Shown: positions 18,530-26,610 of the stretch, one piece after another | Layout: each line of letters opens with the position of its first letter | Numbering within the stretch: position 1 is the first letter of the stretch | Assembly: GCA_903789415.1 (NCBI GenBank) | Contig: CAIFEG010000016.1 | Coordinates: forward strand, 1-47,800 | Origin: an uncultured Eggerthellaceae bacterium | GTDB taxonomy: Bacteria; Actinomycetota; Coriobacteriia; Coriobacteriales; Eggerthellaceae | DNA length: 47,800 nt | Direction of reading: 5' to 3' | Notes under the pieces: generated by a model | Database searches by the model: none | What the model saw: the letters and a program-made list of their open reading frames with translations, nothing else | Told to the model about the DNA's origin: nothing | Position numbers and translations under genes: made by a program

Positions 18530-19801
18530 ATGGGCAATTCACATGATTCACGAGATACCATTCATTTGCAGAATGTTGAGGGCGCATCAAATAGTTCAGG
18601 CACACAAGAAAACGCAGCTATAAAGAAAACAGTTTTAGTAGGGGTCACAGGAGGAATTGCGGCATATAAATCATGCGTGCTTGTTCGAGATCTCCAAAAA
18701 CAAGGGTTTCGTGTCAAGGTAGCAATGACCGAACATGCAACAAATTTTGTGGACCCATTAACATTTCGCTCACTTACCCATGAACAAGTCGCGGTAGGCT
18801 TATTCGATGATCCCGAAGATCCAATTCATCATATAAGCTTAGCTGATGAAGCTGATCTTTTTTGCGTCGCTCCCTGTACGGCAAACTTTCTTGCCAAACT
18901 TGCTTACGGTATTGCTGATGATCTGCTTTCCACAACGGCACTTGCGATGACGTGCCCTATCGTGATCGCCCCTGCCATGAACATTCATATGTATGAGAAT
19001 CCTGCCACGCAGCATAATATGCAGGTTGTTTCCTCACGTGGCATACACATCGTTGAAGCGGGAAGCGGGTATTTAGCGTGTGGGTACACAGGTAAAGGAC
19101 GAATGGCCGAACCTGAAGAAATCACCTCTGCAATTGTATCGATCTTAAACACACCGCAGGATTATCAAGGTAAGCGTGTGCTTATTACTGCAGGTCCAAC
19201 ACACGAACCTATTGACCCTGTACGGTTTATCTCGAATAGATCTTCAGGCAAGATGGGCTTTGCGCTTGCTCGATGCGCACATGCTCGTGGAGCAGAGGTT
19301 ACCCTTGTGACTGGACCGTCACAGCTCAGCGACCCTGCTGGCGTACATGTCATTCGTGTGGAGACTGCCGAGCAGATGTTTGATGCCTGTGATCAAAACT
19401 TTGAAGCCTGTGACTTTGCGATCTTTGCCGCTGCAGTTTCAGATATGCGCCCTGCACGTATTCATGATCATAAAATGAAAAAGAACAATCCAGAGGATGA
19501 TCTCTCAGAAATTCATCTGGTGGAAAATCCGGACATTTTAAAAACACTTGCACTTAAATGTACCCATCAAAAAACTATTGGTTTTGCTGCCGAGACCAAT
19601 AATGTTCTTGAAAATGCTCGCAGAAAACTTGATTCAAAACACGCCGATATGATTGTTGCCAACCAAGTTTCCGAAACAAAAACATTTGGAGCCAACAATG
19701 ACGAGGCATGGCTTATAACTCACAACGGAGAAACACACATTCCCGAAACCTCGAAAGACAATCTTGCCAACAAAATTTTGGATGCAGCGCTTAAGCTATA
19801 A
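18530..19801 (+). CDS. coaBC: Bifunctional phosphopantothenoylcysteine decarboxylase / synthetase
   Basis: CoaBC joins 4'-phosphopantothenate to cysteine and decarboxylates the product in coenzyme A synthesis. The 423 residues comprise a polar leader of about 32 residues, the flavin-binding CoaC domain (VGVTGGIAAYKS, catalytic His in PIHHISLADEAD near 101, PAMNIHMYENPATQ near 148-161, and the active-site Cys in YLACGYTGKGRM near 184), then the CoaB domain from about residue 212 with TAGPTHEPIDPVRFISNRSS and the late GFAAET motif. GAGGGG lies nine bases before the ATG. Confidence 0.96.
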   Translation: MGNSHDSRDTIHLQNVEGASNSSGTQENAAIKKTVLVGVTGGIAAYKSCVLVRDLQKQGFRVKVAMTEHATNFVDPLTFRSLTHEQVAVGLFDDPEDPIHHISLADEADLFCVAPCTANFLAKLAYGIADDLLSTTALAMTCPIVIAPAMNIHMYENPATQHNMQVVSSRGIHIVEAGSGYLACGYTGKGRMAEPEEITSAIVSILNTPQDYQGKRVLITAGPTHEPIDPVRFISNRSSGKMGFALARCAHARGAEVTLVTGPSQLSDPAGVHVIRVETAEQMFDACDQNFEACDFAIFAAAVSDMRPARIHDHKMKKNNPEDDLSEIHLVENPDILKTLALKCTHQKTIGFAAETNNVLENARRKLDSKHADMIVANQVSETKTFGANNDEAWLITHNGETHIPETSKDNLANKILDAALKL

Positions 19802-19908
19802 ACGCTAGTATAAGTAGTAATTGATAATACATATCTTTTGGAATCTGTGCATTATCCTTTCAGATCTTGCGCATGGACAGGTATCCGAATAAAATAATTC
19901 AGGACAAA

Positions 19909-19985
<77 letters not shown>

Positions 19986-19994
19986 TCTGATTAT

Positions 19995-20029
19995 AAAAAG
20001 GCTAGAAGTTATACACTTCTAGCCTTTTG
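19995..20029. terminator. Terminator after tRNA-Pro
   Basis: Stem AAAAGGCTAGAAG (19996-20008) pairs perfectly with CTTCTAGCCTTTT (20016-20028) around a seven-base loop. Flanking A and T runs make it usable in both directions. Confidence 0.9.
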
Positions 20030-20100
20030 TTTGTCTATTCACGGAATACTCCATAGTATCCGGATATTTATTTATTAAAGTAACGGTATTAAGTCTACGG

Positions 20101-20114
20101 AATTGATATCAATT
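20101..20114. promoter_or_regulatory. 14-bp palindrome upstream of the Ech operon
   Basis: AATTGATATCAATT is a perfect palindrome ending 23 bases before the first Ech gene's GTG. The half-sites TTGAT and ATCAA match those of FNR/CRP-type boxes, but the usual four-base spacer is missing, so the factor cannot be named. It could be an operator for the hydrogenase operon. Confidence 0.35.
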
Positions 20115-20137
20115 TTCTGGGGGAAAGGTAGTGACGC

Positions 20138-22057
20138 GTGTTAGCTATTGGTGTTCTTATACTTTCACCTCTGATTGCGGGATGTATTCTTCTTTGTTGT
20201 CGAGGTGATATTTCACGAAACGTCATTGTTGCGCTTTCATCGGTAGTTATCGCGTTAGCCTCAATTTACGTTTTCGTATCTGGTATTACTTCTGGACCTC
20301 AATTCTTCACCTTTGAGAGCCAGATCGTTGATGTCGTGTGCACGATCGTTGGTGCACTTCTCTCCATCATTGTTTTAGCGTTTTCCATTAAGTACAAAAA
20401 TATCTGGGCATTTTTACTTGCCTGCATACAGCTCGTTGGATCGCTCTTCTTTGATCTTACGATGGCCTCTGGCATATCGGTACCGCAGAGCCTGTATTTC
20501 GATAACCTTACCTTGGTTATGGTTTTAATCATCGGTATTGTTGGCTGTAGCATCTGCGTATATGCCTGCGGTTATATGGAGGATTTTCAAGCAATTCATG
20601 CTAACGAAAAGGATCGCAGACCGATTTTTTTCGCCATCATGTACGTGTTCTTGTCCGGCATGTACTTACTGGTGTTTTCCAACAATATGTCTTGGATGTT
20701 TACCGGATGGGAAATCACGACGGTTTGTTCTTTCTTGCTGATCTCTTACACCAGAACGCAAGAGGCAATTCATAATGCATTCCGTCAAATCATCATGAAC
20801 ATGGCAGGCGGAATCGCATTTTTGGCAGCCATGATGTATGTCGTTGTCAATATTCACACCTTAAATTTCGATGCGTTTTTACATACCGGAGTCTTAGACC
20901 CCGCGTTGGTATTGTTCCCCGTGGTTTGCTTCTCGTTTGCTGGCATCACCAAAGCCGCTCAGATGCCATTCCATACATGGCTTTTGGGTGCCATGGTGGC
21001 GCCAACACCAACAAGCGCACTGCTACACTCATCAACCATGGTAAAAGCAGGCGTATTTATGCTGATCAAGATGGCGCCTCTGTATGCCGTAAGTCCGGTA
21101 CCATCGCTCATGCTTATTCTGATTGGCGGCATCACCTTTTGTTTGGCGAGCTTTATCGCTATCAGCCAAAGCAACGCAAAGCGCGTCTTAGCATACTCAA
21201 CCGTCGCCAACCTTGGTTTGATCGTTGCCCTTGCGGGTGTCGGAACGGCGGAAGCGATCTGGGCGGCAATCTTCTTGATTGTGTTCCATGCCGTTGCAAA
21301 AAGCCTCATGTTCTTATGTGTAGGCACCGCAGAGCATCATATTGGTTCACGAAATATCGAAGAAATGGACCAGCTCTTCCAGCGCATGCCGAAACTTTCC
21401 CGCGCCATGATGATCGGTGCAATGATCATGTTTATCGCACCATTTGGCATGTTGGTCGCAAAGTGGGCAACACTTGTTACCTTAATTGACTCGCAGCAAT
21501 ACGCACTTATTTTCTTAATGCTTTTTGGGTCCGTCGCAACGTTTGCGTTCTGGGCAAAATGGCTTGGCAAGCTCGCGGGCGTTTCGGGAGATCCAGAAAA
21601 TATCGAAGGTACGGTGCATAAAAGCGAGCGCTTCGCTATCGGCCTTATGCTCGTGATTGCCCTTGTCTTAAGTGCGACAATTCCGCTTTCAAGTGCATTT
21701 GTGGTCGAGCCGTATCTGGTTTACGTATTTGGCGCATCGCATGTCGCTCTTGGTCCTGACATGCTTGTGTGTGCATCAATTCTCACCGTCGCCGTAGCAA
21801 TCGTAATGCTTACCGGTATGCACGGAAACAAGCAAACACGACATATTGATGCATATTTTTCTGGTGTCGCCAAAAATGCCGATTTACGCACCTATGTCGG
21901 AGCCAAAGGTCAGGTATATGCGGCAACGCAACGAAACTTCTACCTTGATAATTGGTTTGGTGAAGCACGTATCACGCCAATAGCGGATATTTCTACGATA
22001 TGCGTTATTGTCATATGTTTTGCAATTGCCATTGGGCATATTTTCGGATTGGTCTAG
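20138..22057 (+). CDS. echA: Ech-type hydrogenase membrane subunit A (NuoL-like antiporter subunit)
   Basis: This 639-residue integral membrane protein has about 15-16 hydrophobic segments and belongs to the NuoL/NuoM/MrpA antiporter family. Family hallmarks are WEITTVCSFLLI with the helix-5 glutamate, the Lys and His in KAAQMPFHTWLLGAM, APTPTSALLHSSTMVKAG, and the Lys in NAKRVLAYSTVANLG. It is predicted to translocate protons or sodium in the membrane arm of a group-4 [NiFe] hydrogenase. The start is GTG with GGGGGAAAGG about ten bases upstream. It is the first gene of a six-gene operon and is followed by echB after three bases. Confidence 0.9.
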   Translation: MLAIGVLILSPLIAGCILLCCRGDISRNVIVALSSVVIALASIYVFVSGITSGPQFFTFESQIVDVVCTIVGALLSIIVLAFSIKYKNIWAFLLACIQLVGSLFFDLTMASGISVPQSLYFDNLTLVMVLIIGIVGCSICVYACGYMEDFQAIHANEKDRRPIFFAIMYVFLSGMYLLVFSNNMSWMFTGWEITTVCSFLLISYTRTQEAIHNAFRQIIMNMAGGIAFLAAMMYVVVNIHTLNFDAFLHTGVLDPALVLFPVVCFSFAGITKAAQMPFHTWLLGAMVAPTPTSALLHSSTMVKAGVFMLIKMAPLYAVSPVPSLMLILIGGITFCLASFIAISQSNAKRVLAYSTVANLGLIVALAGVGTAEAIWAAIFLIVFHAVAKSLMFLCVGTAEHHIGSRNIEEMDQLFQRMPKLSRAMMIGAMIMFIAPFGMLVAKWATLVTLIDSQQYALIFLMLFGSVATFAFWAKWLGKLAGVSGDPENIEGTVHKSERFAIGLMLVIALVLSATIPLSSAFVVEPYLVYVFGASHVALGPDMLVCASILTVAVAIVMLTGMHGNKQTRHIDAYFSGVAKNADLRTYVGAKGQVYAATQRNFYLDNWFGEARITPIADISTICVIVICFAIAIGHIFGLV

Positions 22058-22060
22058 GGG

Positions 22061-22945
22061 GTGTCAGAATTGTTCTTCACGATTATCGGAATTTGTATAG
22101 GTTCAGTTCTCTTCGCCCTTTTGGGCTATCTGATCGGCGGCTTTGTCGAAGGATGCGACCGACGAATTTCCGCCCGTATGCAGGGGCGCGTGGGTCCGAA
22201 AATCAGGCAGCCGTTCTGGGATATTTCAAAGCTTTTCAAAAAAGAGAAAGCCAGTACGAACCCGTCAGAAAACACATACATCACGTGTGCCTTGGTGCTT
22301 TTAGTTATTTCCGGTGGAGTATTTTTTGCAGGATCCAATTTGCTTTTAAGCATTATTCTGTCAACGCTCTCGACACTCTTTTTTATCATGGCCGCATATT
22401 CATCGCGTTCACCTTTCTCTACCGCCGGGGGAGCGCGTGAGATTCTGCAGGTGCTTTCCTATGAGCCCATGGAATACTTTATGGCGATTATTTTCTATAT
22501 CGTTATCGGCTCATTTAATGTGATCACGGTGTCGCTTCAGCCCCAACCACTCATTGTTTACGGTTGGCCGGTGTTTATCGGCATGCTGTTTATCCAGCTC
22601 GTAAAGTTGCGGAAGAGCCCTTTTGATCTCTCTACTTCGCATGCGGCCCATCAGGAACTTCTGCAGGGAACACTAACCGAAATGAGCGGTCCTGCGCTTG
22701 CGAAAGCGAAACTGATGCATTGGTATGAAACCGTATTGATGCTTGGCTGGACGGCAATGTTTTTCCTTGATGCACGTCCTGAAAGCTGGATCGTTGCTGT
22801 TGTTGCCGCTATTGTGGCGTGGTTTTTAGACATTTGGATTGATAACAATTTTGCCCGTGTGAAATGGCAATCCATGATTTCATGGTGCTGGGGAATCACG
22901 CTTTGTACATCAATCGTAAATTTCATATTCGTAAGTTTGCTGTAA
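22061..22945 (+). CDS. echB: Ech-type hydrogenase membrane subunit B (NuoH-like)
   Basis: This 294-residue subunit is homologous to NuoH/HyfC/EchB and anchors the hydrogenase module to the membrane arm. The NuoH-family loops are present: GCDRRISARMQGRVGPKI, the Pro-Phe region RSPFSTAGGAREILQ, EPMEYFMAII and the acidic RKSPFDLSTSHAAHQEL. About eight membrane segments are visible. The GTG start is preceded by TAGGGGG, which includes the echA stop. It lies three bases after echA and nine before echC, which fits tight translational coupling. Confidence 0.9.
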   Translation: MSELFFTIIGICIGSVLFALLGYLIGGFVEGCDRRISARMQGRVGPKIRQPFWDISKLFKKEKASTNPSENTYITCALVLLVISGGVFFAGSNLLLSIILSTLSTLFFIMAAYSSRSPFSTAGGAREILQVLSYEPMEYFMAIIFYIVIGSFNVITVSLQPQPLIVYGWPVFIGMLFIQLVKLRKSPFDLSTSHAAHQELLQGTLTEMSGPALAKAKLMHWYETVLMLGWTAMFFLDARPESWIVAVVAAIVAWFLDIWIDNNFARVKWQSMISWCWGITLCTSIVNFIFVSLL

Positions 22946-22954
22946 GGAGGATAC

Positions 22955-23515
22955 ATGTCAAAACCAAGCAAATCACCTTGGGTCATCCATTACGATGCCT
23001 CAAGCTGCAATGGATGCGATATTGAAGTTCTTTCAGCGCTTACTCCCGGTTTCGACCTCGAGCGCTTTGGCGTCATTAACACCGGAGATCCGAAACACGC
23101 CGATGTGTTTTTGGTTACCGGTGGCGTGAATACGCAAAACATCTCGGTAATTCAACAAATCTATGATCAGATGCTTGAACCGAAAGTCGTCATTGCTTGT
23201 GGTGCATGTGCATGCAGCGGGGGAGTCTTTCACAGCTGCTATAACTTGATTGGTGGCGTTGACAAGGCAATCCCGGTGGATGTGTATGTTCCTGGATGTG
23301 CCGTACATCCCACCCAGTTAATTGATGGGTTTATAAAGGGGCTCGAAATCCTCGATAAAAAGGCAGCTTTGATGTCTTCAAAAAAGAAGAATAAACAGAT
23401 AAGCCAATCTTCAGGTGTCCAAGCTATACCATCACCTGAAGCAGCTGAACATAAAGAAAACTCTTTGAATCAAGAGACACCCGTTCAAAAAGAAGAAACG
23501 AAAAGGGGTGCCTAA
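22955..23515 (+). CDS. echC: Ech-type hydrogenase small subunit C (NuoB-like)
   Basis: The small subunit of 186 residues carries the proximal [4Fe-4S] cluster that passes electrons to the NiFe site. The ligand regions are DASSCNGCDIEV (Cys18, Cys21), ACGACACSGG (around Cys85) and VPGCAVHPTQL (Cys114). The NuoB-like core ends near residue 140. It is followed by a lysine/serine/glutamate-rich tail of about 45 residues with no domain, which EchC proteins do not need. AAGGAGG lies five to six bases before the ATG. Confidence 0.92.
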   Translation: MSKPSKSPWVIHYDASSCNGCDIEVLSALTPGFDLERFGVINTGDPKHADVFLVTGGVNTQNISVIQQIYDQMLEPKVVIACGACACSGGVFHSCYNLIGGVDKAIPVDVYVPGCAVHPTQLIDGFIKGLEILDKKAALMSSKKKNKQISQSSGVQAIPSPEAAEHKENSLNQETPVQKEETKRGA

Positions 23516-23518
23516 CAC

Positions 23519-24049
23519 ATGACCGTAAAACAAAACTACCATTCAATTGATGTTTCACAGATACTCACAACGGCCCAAAAAGAAAAAGATGAGGGCAGAC
23601 GCTGCATTCAGATTTGTTGCACAACAACTGATGATGGCATTGATGTGATGTATAGCTACCGAGACTTCAATGGCTTTTCGGGTGTGGAAAATTTCGTTGT
23701 TCATGGGTTATCGAAGGGTGACGAAATTCCTTCGATTCAGGAATTTTTCCCGTCACAGTTTCCCTTTGAAAATGAGGCCCACGATCTTTTCGGCATCAAC
23801 GTGACGAATATGAAACTCGATTTTGAAGGCAACTTCTATAAATTGGGTGAGGATGCCCCTATGACTGTTATAAGTACGGAACAGCTCAAACGCAAAGAAC
23901 GAGCGAAGAAGATTGCGGCGGCAATGAAAGCAAAGCAGCAAAAGCAAAACGCGCAACAGTCGCCGGTCGCAAAGAAAGAGACATCTTCTCCAACACAACA
24001 GTCGCCAGGTACAAACAACAAATCATCTTCAGAAAAGAAAGGGGAGTAG
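23519..24049 (+). CDS. echD: Ech-type hydrogenase subunit D (NuoC-like)
   Basis: The 176-residue protein matches the NuoC/HycE N-terminal/EchD type of linker subunit. The diagnostic segment is IQEFFPSQFPFENEAHDLFGINVTN, the family's W/F-P-x-x-x-x-E-R/A-E-x-x-D-L-F-G pattern. It packs against the large subunit and stabilises it, without cofactors of its own. The last 50 or so residues are a lysine-, glutamine- and serine-rich tail with a helical start (KRKERAKKIAAAMKAKQ) and no domain. It sits three bases after echC and three before echE. Confidence 0.88.
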   Translation: MTVKQNYHSIDVSQILTTAQKEKDEGRRCIQICCTTTDDGIDVMYSYRDFNGFSGVENFVVHGLSKGDEIPSIQEFFPSQFPFENEAHDLFGINVTNMKLDFEGNFYKLGEDAPMTVISTEQLKRKERAKKIAAAMKAKQQKQNAQQSPVAKKETSSPTQQSPGTNNKSSSEKKGE

Positions 24050-24052
24050 CAT

Positions 24053-25141
24053 ATGGGAAAGAGAAGCGTCATTCCATTTGGTCCACAGCATCCGGTACTT
24101 CCTGAACCCGTTCATCTTGATTTAGCAGTTGAAGATGAAAAAGTGGTAAAGGCTATTCCTCAGATTGGCTTTATTCACCGCGGTTTAGAAAAGCTTACCG
24201 AAACGCATGACTATCAAAACTATGTGTATGTTGCCGAGCGCATCTGCGGTATTTGTTCATTTGGTCATTCGCTTGGATACTGCGAGACCATCGAACAAAT
24301 GATGGATGTCGACGTGCCAATGCGTGCGCAAAAAATACGTGTCATGCTTCACGAAATTTCTCGCATCCAGTCTCACTTACTTTGGCTCGGTCTTACCGCT
24401 GATGCATTTGGCTTCGAAAGTCTGTTCATGCATGTATGGCGTCTACGCGAAAATGTGCTCGATATTTTTGAGATGACCACTGGTGGACGCGTCATTTTAT
24501 CGATCAATAAAGTCGGAGGACTCGTCCGCGATATCTCTGATGATGTGCTCAGCCAGGTTGAGAGCAAATTAGTCTCTTTAAAAGACGAATACCAACAAAT
24601 CGAGAAAACATTTCTTAGCAATTCTTCGGTGAAAAGTCGCACCGTGGGAGTGGGCGTAATCAGCCATGATCAGGCTGAAAACCTTGGTATGGTAGGCCCT
24701 TTTGCCCGTGCTTCCCATGTCAATAACGATGTACGCTGCCTCGGCATTGGCGGGTATCGTTTGCTCTCAGATTTTGTGCCAATCTTAGACACCACGGGAG
24801 ATTGCTATGGACGCATCCGGGTGCGGTGCAAAGAGGTAGTTCAAAGTATCGACATCGCATTAGAGATGATTCGATCTCTTTCTTCTGGCTCTGTGTCCGT
24901 TGATGTCAAAGGTCCTATTCCTGATGGAGCACAAGCGGTAAACCTTCTAGAACAGCCGCGCGGGGAATGCTTCTATTATTCACTGGGAAATGGAACGCAA
25001 TATTTGGAACGCATGCGTATGCGCACCCCATCAAGCGAAAACCTCGCGGGAATGGTGGCAGCGCTTCAGGGCTGCGATTTGGCAGATGTAAACATGATCA
25101 TTTTAACTATTGATCCTTGCATAAGCTGCACAGAGAGGTAG
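24053..25141 (+). CDS. echE: Ech-type [NiFe] hydrogenase large subunit E (NuoD-like)
   Basis: The catalytic subunit of 362 residues retains both NiFe ligand motifs: RICGICSFGHS (Cys65, Cys68) and DPCISCTER (Cys356, Cys359). This distinguishes an active hydrogenase from NuoD of complex I. It would reduce protons with electrons from ferredoxin, or the reverse. The protein ends exactly at the Arg of the second motif, so no C-terminal peptide is left for an endopeptidase. The GFIHRGLEKLTE motif and SINKVGG region are as in NuoD-like proteins. No hyp maturation genes lie nearby. AAAGGGGAG precedes the ATG. Confidence 0.94.
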   Translation: MGKRSVIPFGPQHPVLPEPVHLDLAVEDEKVVKAIPQIGFIHRGLEKLTETHDYQNYVYVAERICGICSFGHSLGYCETIEQMMDVDVPMRAQKIRVMLHEISRIQSHLLWLGLTADAFGFESLFMHVWRLRENVLDIFEMTTGGRVILSINKVGGLVRDISDDVLSQVESKLVSLKDEYQQIEKTFLSNSSVKSRTVGVGVISHDQAENLGMVGPFARASHVNNDVRCLGIGGYRLLSDFVPILDTTGDCYGRIRVRCKEVVQSIDIALEMIRSLSSGSVSVDVKGPIPDGAQAVNLLEQPRGECFYYSLGNGTQYLERMRMRTPSSENLAGMVAALQGCDLADVNMIILTIDPCISCTER

Positions 25142-25145
25142 AAAA

Positions 25146-25535
25146 ATGGGAATGTTTGAATTAGGCGGAATGACCTTGAAATGGTTATTCCATAAGCCAG
25201 CAACAAAGCAATATCCTCAAGTGCAGGTTCCTCCGTATCCCGGCAGACGAGGTCACATCGAAAACGATATCCAAACATGCATTCTTTGTAGTCGGTGTGT
25301 CAAAGGATGCCCTGCCGATGCGCTTGAAGTGGACCGCAAGAATCGTACATGGTCGATTAATCTCTACCGTTGTATTCAGTGTGAAAATTGCGTTCGTGTA
25401 TGCCCTACGCACTCTCTTACGATGTCAGAGGAGTTAGCAGGACCCACAACCCATATCTCTGCAATTGTTCACACAAAACCGGAGGATACCTCAAAGAAAA
25501 AAGTGTCGAAAAACGACAGCTCGAAGCAATCATAA
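25146..25535 (+). CDS. echF: Ech-type hydrogenase ferredoxin-like subunit F (NuoI-like)
   Basis: This 129-residue polyferredoxin subunit carries two [4Fe-4S] clusters, with ligands CILCSRCVKGCP (Cys45, 48, 51, 55) and CIQCENCVRVCP (Cys76, 79, 82, 86). It accepts electrons from reduced ferredoxin and relays them to EchC. The N terminus has the membrane-facing NuoI-like segment (GGMTLKWLFHKPATKQYP). A lysine/serine-rich tail of about 20 residues ends the protein. It begins four bases after echE and closes the operon; I see no clear terminator after it. Confidence 0.92.
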   Translation: MGMFELGGMTLKWLFHKPATKQYPQVQVPPYPGRRGHIENDIQTCILCSRCVKGCPADALEVDRKNRTWSINLYRCIQCENCVRVCPTHSLTMSEELAGPTTHISAIVHTKPEDTSKKKVSKNDSSKQS

Positions 25536-25650
25536 AATGAAAAGAGTTTTATGGACTTGATAGAGTTGGGCATTGAGGTGGCACATGCATTGTTTCTTTC
25601 GCTAAACTACTAACCACGTGTAATTTCAAATTATATATGTGAAAGAGAGA

Positions 25651-26388
25651 ATGACAGCATTTATGCCGGATCAGCAGACAAACCAGCACAAAAAAGCGCC
25701 AAAGAAAGAATCTCAAGAGCGTTCTGCTGATACACAAACGACGAAAGACAGCCATATTGTCGGCACCGATATTTATGGCGAGCCCGTAACCGATCGAATT
25801 TTGACCGTTCCCAATGTCATTAGCTTTATTCGCCTATGCATGATTCCGCTCTTTTTTGTTTTGCTTTTGCAAGGTGAAAATAATTGGGCAACTTTTTTCT
25901 TTGGCCTTGCTGCAGCTACTGACTTTTTAGATGGAGCGATCGCACGAGGCACGCATACTGTTTCAAAACTTGGACAAGTGCTTGACCCTGCGGTTGATCG
26001 TCTTTTGATGGTAATGGGCGTGATCGGTGTTTTTATTGTCGGGCGTCTTCCACTTTGGATTATCGTTTTGATTCTTGCCCGCGATATCATGATGCTTATT
26101 GGCGGATCATACGCGCTACGGAAATACAACGTTCGCGTTGATGTTATCTTTCCCGGCAAGGTAGCAACCGCATTGCTGTTCTTTGGGCTTTTCGGCCTTT
26201 TATGGAACTGGCCTATGGTCCCGGGACTTGCGCTTTGCAATATTTCATGGTTGCCCGGTTTCACCGCAGAATCGGTTTCTTGGGGAATTTGGTGCGTCTA
26301 CCTGGGTATCTTTATCGGTATTTTTACCACCATTTATTATGTGACCACCACCATTCGCCGTTGCCTTAAAGTGCGCGCGGGAAAATAG
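25651..26388 (+). CDS. pgsA: CDP-diacylglycerol-glycerol-3-phosphate phosphatidyltransferase family protein
   Basis: This is a CDP-alcohol phosphatidyltransferase. Its signature D-G-x2-A-R-x8-G-x3-D-x3-D is visible in FLDGAIARGTHTVSKLGQVL followed by DPAVDR. Five or so membrane segments follow the charged N terminus. By context and sequence it makes phosphatidylglycerol phosphate, although other alcohol acceptors are possible within the family. The N-terminal 40-45 residues are a hydrophilic Gln/Lys-rich extension. The start is uncertain among GTG 25639, ATG 25651 and ATG 25663, because the only site, GAAAGAGAG, is close to the middle one and far from the last. Confidence 0.88.
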   Translation: MTAFMPDQQTNQHKKAPKKESQERSADTQTTKDSHIVGTDIYGEPVTDRILTVPNVISFIRLCMIPLFFVLLLQGENNWATFFFGLAAATDFLDGAIARGTHTVSKLGQVLDPAVDRLLMVMGVIGVFIVGRLPLWIIVLILARDIMMLIGGSYALRKYNVRVDVIFPGKVATALLFFGLFGLLWNWPMVPGLALCNISWLPGFTAESVSWGIWCVYLGIFIGIFTTIYYVTTTIRRCLKVRAGK

Positions 26389-26610
26389 TCCTGTCTTCCC
26401 GGCGTGTTCATCCATGTATATATAAAGCAAAATCTGTAACGGCCTTAAAACTTTGCTTTTGACTATCATGTGCAAGCGATTCGATAAATGTACAATTTAA
26501 ACGTCTTTACGACATTGCCTTTTCCTATGAAAAATATGTTTCCAGTATGAGTGCGCAACTGGTGAATCTATACTTAAACCAAGCATACGTAAGAGGAGAG
26601 TCTAGAAATA

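Noticed and set aside
26424-26460. AAAGCAAA/TTTGCTTT as a terminator after pgsA.
   Set aside because: The stem is AT-rich with a loop of about 20 bases, so it is not a convincing intrinsic terminator.
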